The notes below the pieces were generated by a model. That model searched no databases and was not told the origin of the DNA. It saw nothing but the letters and a program-made list of their open reading frames with translations. Position numbers and translations under genes: made by a program. Positions 7,792 to 9,387 of a stretch of DNA of 9,387 nucleotides are shown here, one piece after another; the first letter of the stretch is position 1, and the number at the start of each line of letters is the position of its first letter. Location of the stretch: contig JAKASH010000078.1 in assembly GCA_021828225.1 (NCBI GenBank), positions 1 to 9,387 on the forward strand. The letters run 5' to 3'. Origin of the DNA: Acidobacteriota bacterium (GTDB lineage: Bacteria; Acidobacteriota; Terriglobia; UBA7540).

Positions 7792-7873
7792 CGACTCGGA
7801 GCGCATGGCCGCAAGCTTCGGCGTGAGGTTGGCACGAGCGCGGCGCGCAAGGGATTGACGAAGGAGGTTGTTG
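7792..7873 (+). other. rplV-rpsC spacer with a minor inverted repeat
   Basis: This 82-nt spacer is long for the cluster. It contains one small inverted repeat, GCCG (7808-7811) with CGGC (7819-7822) around a 7-nt loop, and a GC-rich stretch near 7836-7848. It ends in the strong Shine-Dalgarno sequence of rpsC. I see no promoter, no terminator and no open frame with a recognisable product. Confidence 0.35.
7861..7867 (+). promoter_or_regulatory. Ribosome binding site that sets a GTG start for rpsC
   Basis: AAGGAGG at 7861-7867 is close to a perfect Shine-Dalgarno sequence, 6 nt before GTG 7874. Two in-frame TTG codons at 7868 and 7871 touch or crowd the site and would add residues before the conserved GQKVHP, so GTG 7874 is the start. 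Confidence 0.85.
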
Positions 7874-8563
7874 GTGGGACAGAAGGTACATCCTTACGGA
7901 TTTCGTCTCGGGAACATCAAGACTTGGAAGTCGCGATGGTTTGCAAAAAAAGGTTATGCAGACCTGCTTCACGAGGATTTGAAGTTGAAGCGCCATCTCA
8001 AGGCTCAGCTGAAAAGCGCCGGGGTTTCCTCGATCGAAGTGGAGCGCCCGGGCAATAAGCTGAAGATCACGATCCGTACGGCGCGGCCCGGCATTATCAT
8101 CGGACGAAAAGGGGCGGAAATCGATCGATTGCGCCAGGAAGTTCAAAGGCGCACAGGACGGGAGGTCCTCCCGATCAACATTCAGGAAGTCCATCGGCCT
8201 GAACTGAATGCCCAGCTCGTTGCCGAGTCGATCGCTCTGCAACTCGAAAAGCGCGTGGCCTTCCGCCGGGCGATGCGAAAAGCTGTGGACTCGGCGCTGC
8301 GCTTCGGCTGCAAAGGCATCAAGGTTCGGGTTGGAGGACGCCTGAACGGTGCGGAAATCGCACGAACCGAATGGTATCTCCAGGGACGTCTTCCCCTGCA
8401 CACCCTGCGCGCGGACATTGATTACGGGCTGGCCGAAGCAATGACAACATATGGAGTCATTGGAGTGAAGTGCTGGATTTACAACGGGGAGATCCTCGAG
8501 CAGAAGCGCCGGCCAAGCGGAAGGGCGGAGGAGACTGCGAGCCCTGCTCTCCCGGTTGCTTAA
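7874..8563 (+). CDS. rpsC: 30S ribosomal protein S3
   Basis: A 229-residue S3 of the 30S head, which lines the mRNA entry channel with S4 and S5 and contributes to helicase activity. It starts GTG 7874 as [13 protein letters not shown], the usual N-terminus. The KH domain carries [16 protein letters not shown] with the GRKG loop at residues 77-80. The C-terminal domain has the S3 signature [13 protein letters not shown], then [15 protein letters not shown] and [16 protein letters not shown]. The variable tail ends [13 protein letters not shown], an Ala/Pro-rich run resembling the tail of S19 in this same cluster. The gene is preceded by a strong Shine-Dalgarno sequence and an 82-nt spacer. 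Confidence 0.97.
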   Translation: MGQKVHPYGFRLGNIKTWKSRWFAKKGYADLLHEDLKLKRHLKAQLKSAGVSSIEVERPGNKLKITIRTARPGIIIGRKGAEIDRLRQEVQRRTGREVLPINIQEVHRPELNAQLVAESIALQLEKRVAFRRAMRKAVDSALRFGCKGIKVRVGGRLNGAEIARTEWYLQGRLPLHTLRADIDYGLAEAMTTYGVIGVKCWIYNGEILEQKRRPSGRAEETASPALPVA

Positions 8564-8622
8564 AGTGACTGGCGGCCGGATGGATTTGTACAAAGGTAAA
8601 CCGGACTAAAGGTGAATGTTTC

Positions 8623-9042
8623 ATGTTAATGCCGAGTAAGGTAAAGTTCCGGAAGCAACAACGGGGCCGGATGCAGGGGAAAGCTTGGCGCGGGTCCATG
8701 ATTTCTTTTGGTGATTACGGGCTGAAAGTCCTTGAGCCTGGCTGGATAACCGATCGTCAAATCGAAGCCAGTCGTGTGGCCATCATGCGCTTTGTGAAGC
8801 GCGGAGGCAAGCTATGGATCCGTGTTTTTCCGGATAAGCCTGTGACGAAGAAACCGGCAGAAACCCGTATGGGCAAGGGTAAGGGTGCGCCTGAATTTTG
8901 GGTGGCCGTTGTAAAGCCGGGTAGAATCCTGTTTGAAATGGAGGGCGTGACGGAGGCGGAAGCGCGACAAGCCTTCAAGCTTGCGAGTGACAAGCTGTCC
9001 GTGCCAACCCGGTTTGTAACACGGCTGGAAACGTCACATTGA
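8623..9042 (+). CDS. rplP: 50S ribosomal protein L16
   Basis: A 139-residue L16, which sits between the central protuberance and the A site and helps position the A-site tRNA. The N-terminus [17 protein letters not shown] is typical. [20 protein letters not shown] and [19 protein letters not shown] follow in the family order. The Arg of RMGKGKG is at residue 82, the equivalent of E. coli Arg81, which is hydroxylated there; its state here is unknown. ATG 8623 has AAAGGTGA (8608-8615) 7 nt upstream; a second ATG at 8629 is possible but less likely, as MLMP starts are common in L16. The 59-nt spacer after rpsC holds only a short palindrome. Confidence 0.97.
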   Translation: MLMPSKVKFRKQQRGRMQGKAWRGSMISFGDYGLKVLEPGWITDRQIEASRVAIMRFVKRGGKLWIRVFPDKPVTKKPAETRMGKGKGAPEFWVAVVKPGRILFEMEGVTEAEARQAFKLASDKLSVPTRFVTRLETSH

Positions 9043-9044
9043 TT

Positions 9045-9050
9045 GAGGAG
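9045..9050 (+). promoter_or_regulatory. Ribosome binding site that sets a GTG start for rpmC
   Basis: GAGGAG at 9045-9050, just after the rplP stop, lies 8 nt before GTG 9059. The later in-frame ATG at 9104 has no comparable site in front of it, so the longer L29 is favoured. Confidence 0.75.
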
Positions 9051-9058
9051 CGCAGCGC

Positions 9059-9301
9059 GTGAAACTCGAAAAGGACAAGAAATGGAAATGGCCCGCGGAA
9101 AACATGCGGGAATGGACTGATGAGGAACTCGAAAACAACAGGGTCCAGTTCGGCCAGCAGCTTCTGCGACTGCGGTTTCAGCTTGTAGGCGGCCAGGGGG
9201 ATGTTCTCCCTGTCATGCGCCAGCTTCGGAAAGGAATTGCCCGGGTGCGAACGGTACAGCGGGAACGCACCTTGAAGTTGAGCGCTCAGAAGGAAGTTTG
9301 A
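9059..9301 (+). CDS. rpmC: 50S ribosomal protein L29, N-terminally extended
   Basis: An 80-residue L29, a two-helix protein near the tunnel exit next to L23. The core [16 protein letters not shown], then LLRLRFQL and [17 protein letters not shown], is recognisable as L29. The family is usually about 60-70 residues. The extra length is at the front: roughly 15 residues, [15 protein letters not shown], come before the ATG at 9104 where a typical L29 might begin. The GTG start at 9059 is favoured by GAGGAG 8 nt upstream. If the 9104 start were used, the protein would be 65 residues, a normal size. It lies between rplP and rpsQ, the standard S10-operon place for L29, which supports the assignment. 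Confidence 0.9.
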   Translation: MKLEKDKKWKWPAENMREWTDEELENNRVQFGQQLLRLRFQLVGGQGDVLPVMRQLRKGIARVRTVQRERTLKLSAQKEV

Positions 9302-9344
9302 GGTCAGGCGGCCCGCACGGGCATGGAGATAAAGGCAATCGGTG

Positions 9345-9387
9345 ATGCTGAAAAAGAGGCGACAGCAAAAGATCGGGGTGGTCAGCA
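9345..9387 (+). CDS. rpsQ: 30S ribosomal protein S17, N-terminal fragment (3' end outside window)
   Basis: The last 43 bases encode 14 residues, MLKKRRQQKIGVVS, matching the basic start of S17 leading into its conserved GxVVS strand. S17 is a primary 16S rRNA binding protein of the 30S body. The start is ATG 9345, with AAAGG at 9331-9335 as Shine-Dalgarno sequence, 9 nt away. GTG 9342 in the same frame is an alternative, and an in-frame TAA at 9330-9332 excludes anything earlier. Its place directly after rpmC fits the S10-operon order. The rest of the gene is beyond the window edge. The call rests on a short match plus context. Confidence 0.85.
   Translation, partial: MLKKRRQQKIGVVS

Noticed and set aside
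7754..8593. A 279-codon minus-strand frame over rpsC, and a similar one over rplC at 4230-5048
   Set aside because: Both are shadows of well-supported ribosomal genes, without recognisable domains or ribosome sites.
8585..8594. The 10-bp perfect palindrome TTTGTACAAA in the rpsC-rplP spacer
   Set aside because: Too short and without a usable loop for RNA structure. A single short palindrome is not enough to claim an operator inside an operon.
9311..9322. A 4-bp GC hairpin GCCC/GGGC in the rpmC-rpsQ spacer
   Set aside because: The stem is only four pairs, has no U-tract, and is expected by chance at this GC content.

Overview
The window is a core translation gene cluster from a bacterial chromosome. 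All fifteen genes lie on the + strand in the order rpsL(partial)-rpsG-fusA-tuf-rpsJ-rplC-rplD-rplW-rplB-rpsS-rplV-rpsC-rplP-rpmC-rpsQ(partial). This is a str operon running directly into an S10 operon with no break. Both ends are cut by the window: only the last 40 codons of rpsL and the first 14 codons of rpsQ are present. The organism is a moderately GC-rich bacterium. Protein details (L23 ending in a PEYAE-type tail, the L29 and EF-Tu variants, the tuf-rpsJ junction) remind me most of Acidobacteriota. That is an impression from remembered family sequences, not a computed placement.

Layout. 1-659 holds rpsL and rpsG with a 65-nt spacer. 660-832 is a 173-nt spacer, the longest non-coding stretch here, and is rich in RNA secondary structure. 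833-4240 holds the two GTPase elongation factors EF-G and EF-Tu. 4241-4250 is a 10-nt junction to rpsJ, leaving no room for an E. coli-type S10 leader. 4251-9301 holds rpsJ to rpmC, tightly packed, with one start/stop overlap (rplD/rplW) and short spacers elsewhere. rpsQ begins at 9345. No gene-free stretch exceeds 300 bases. I saw no tRNA, mobile element, CRISPR array, convincing promoter or intrinsic terminator.

The genes work together as parts of one machine. S12, S7, S10, S19, S3 and S17 belong to the 30S subunit. L3, L4, L23, L2, L22, L16 and L29 belong to the 50S subunit. EF-G and EF-Tu drive elongation. One long transcript would couple their dosage.

The protein content is ordinary. 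The parts worth a second look are these: (a) an unusually structured rpsG-fusA spacer, with a 19-pair hairpin, an adjacent hairpin that can form an H-type pseudoknot, and a third hairpin that buries the only strong Shine-Dalgarno-like sequence before fusA; (b) a 43-nt hairpin spanning the rpsJ stop codon and the rpsJ-rplC spacer; (c) a hairpin in the rpsL-rpsG spacer where E. coli carries its S7 autoregulatory target; (d) a tuf gene whose codon choice (GCG, ACG, GGG, CGG) differs sharply from its neighbours and reverts near its 3' end; (e) an extra segment in EF-G domain IV. Together these suggest that this fused operon is controlled by spacer RNA structures. I cannot test that without covariation or expression data.
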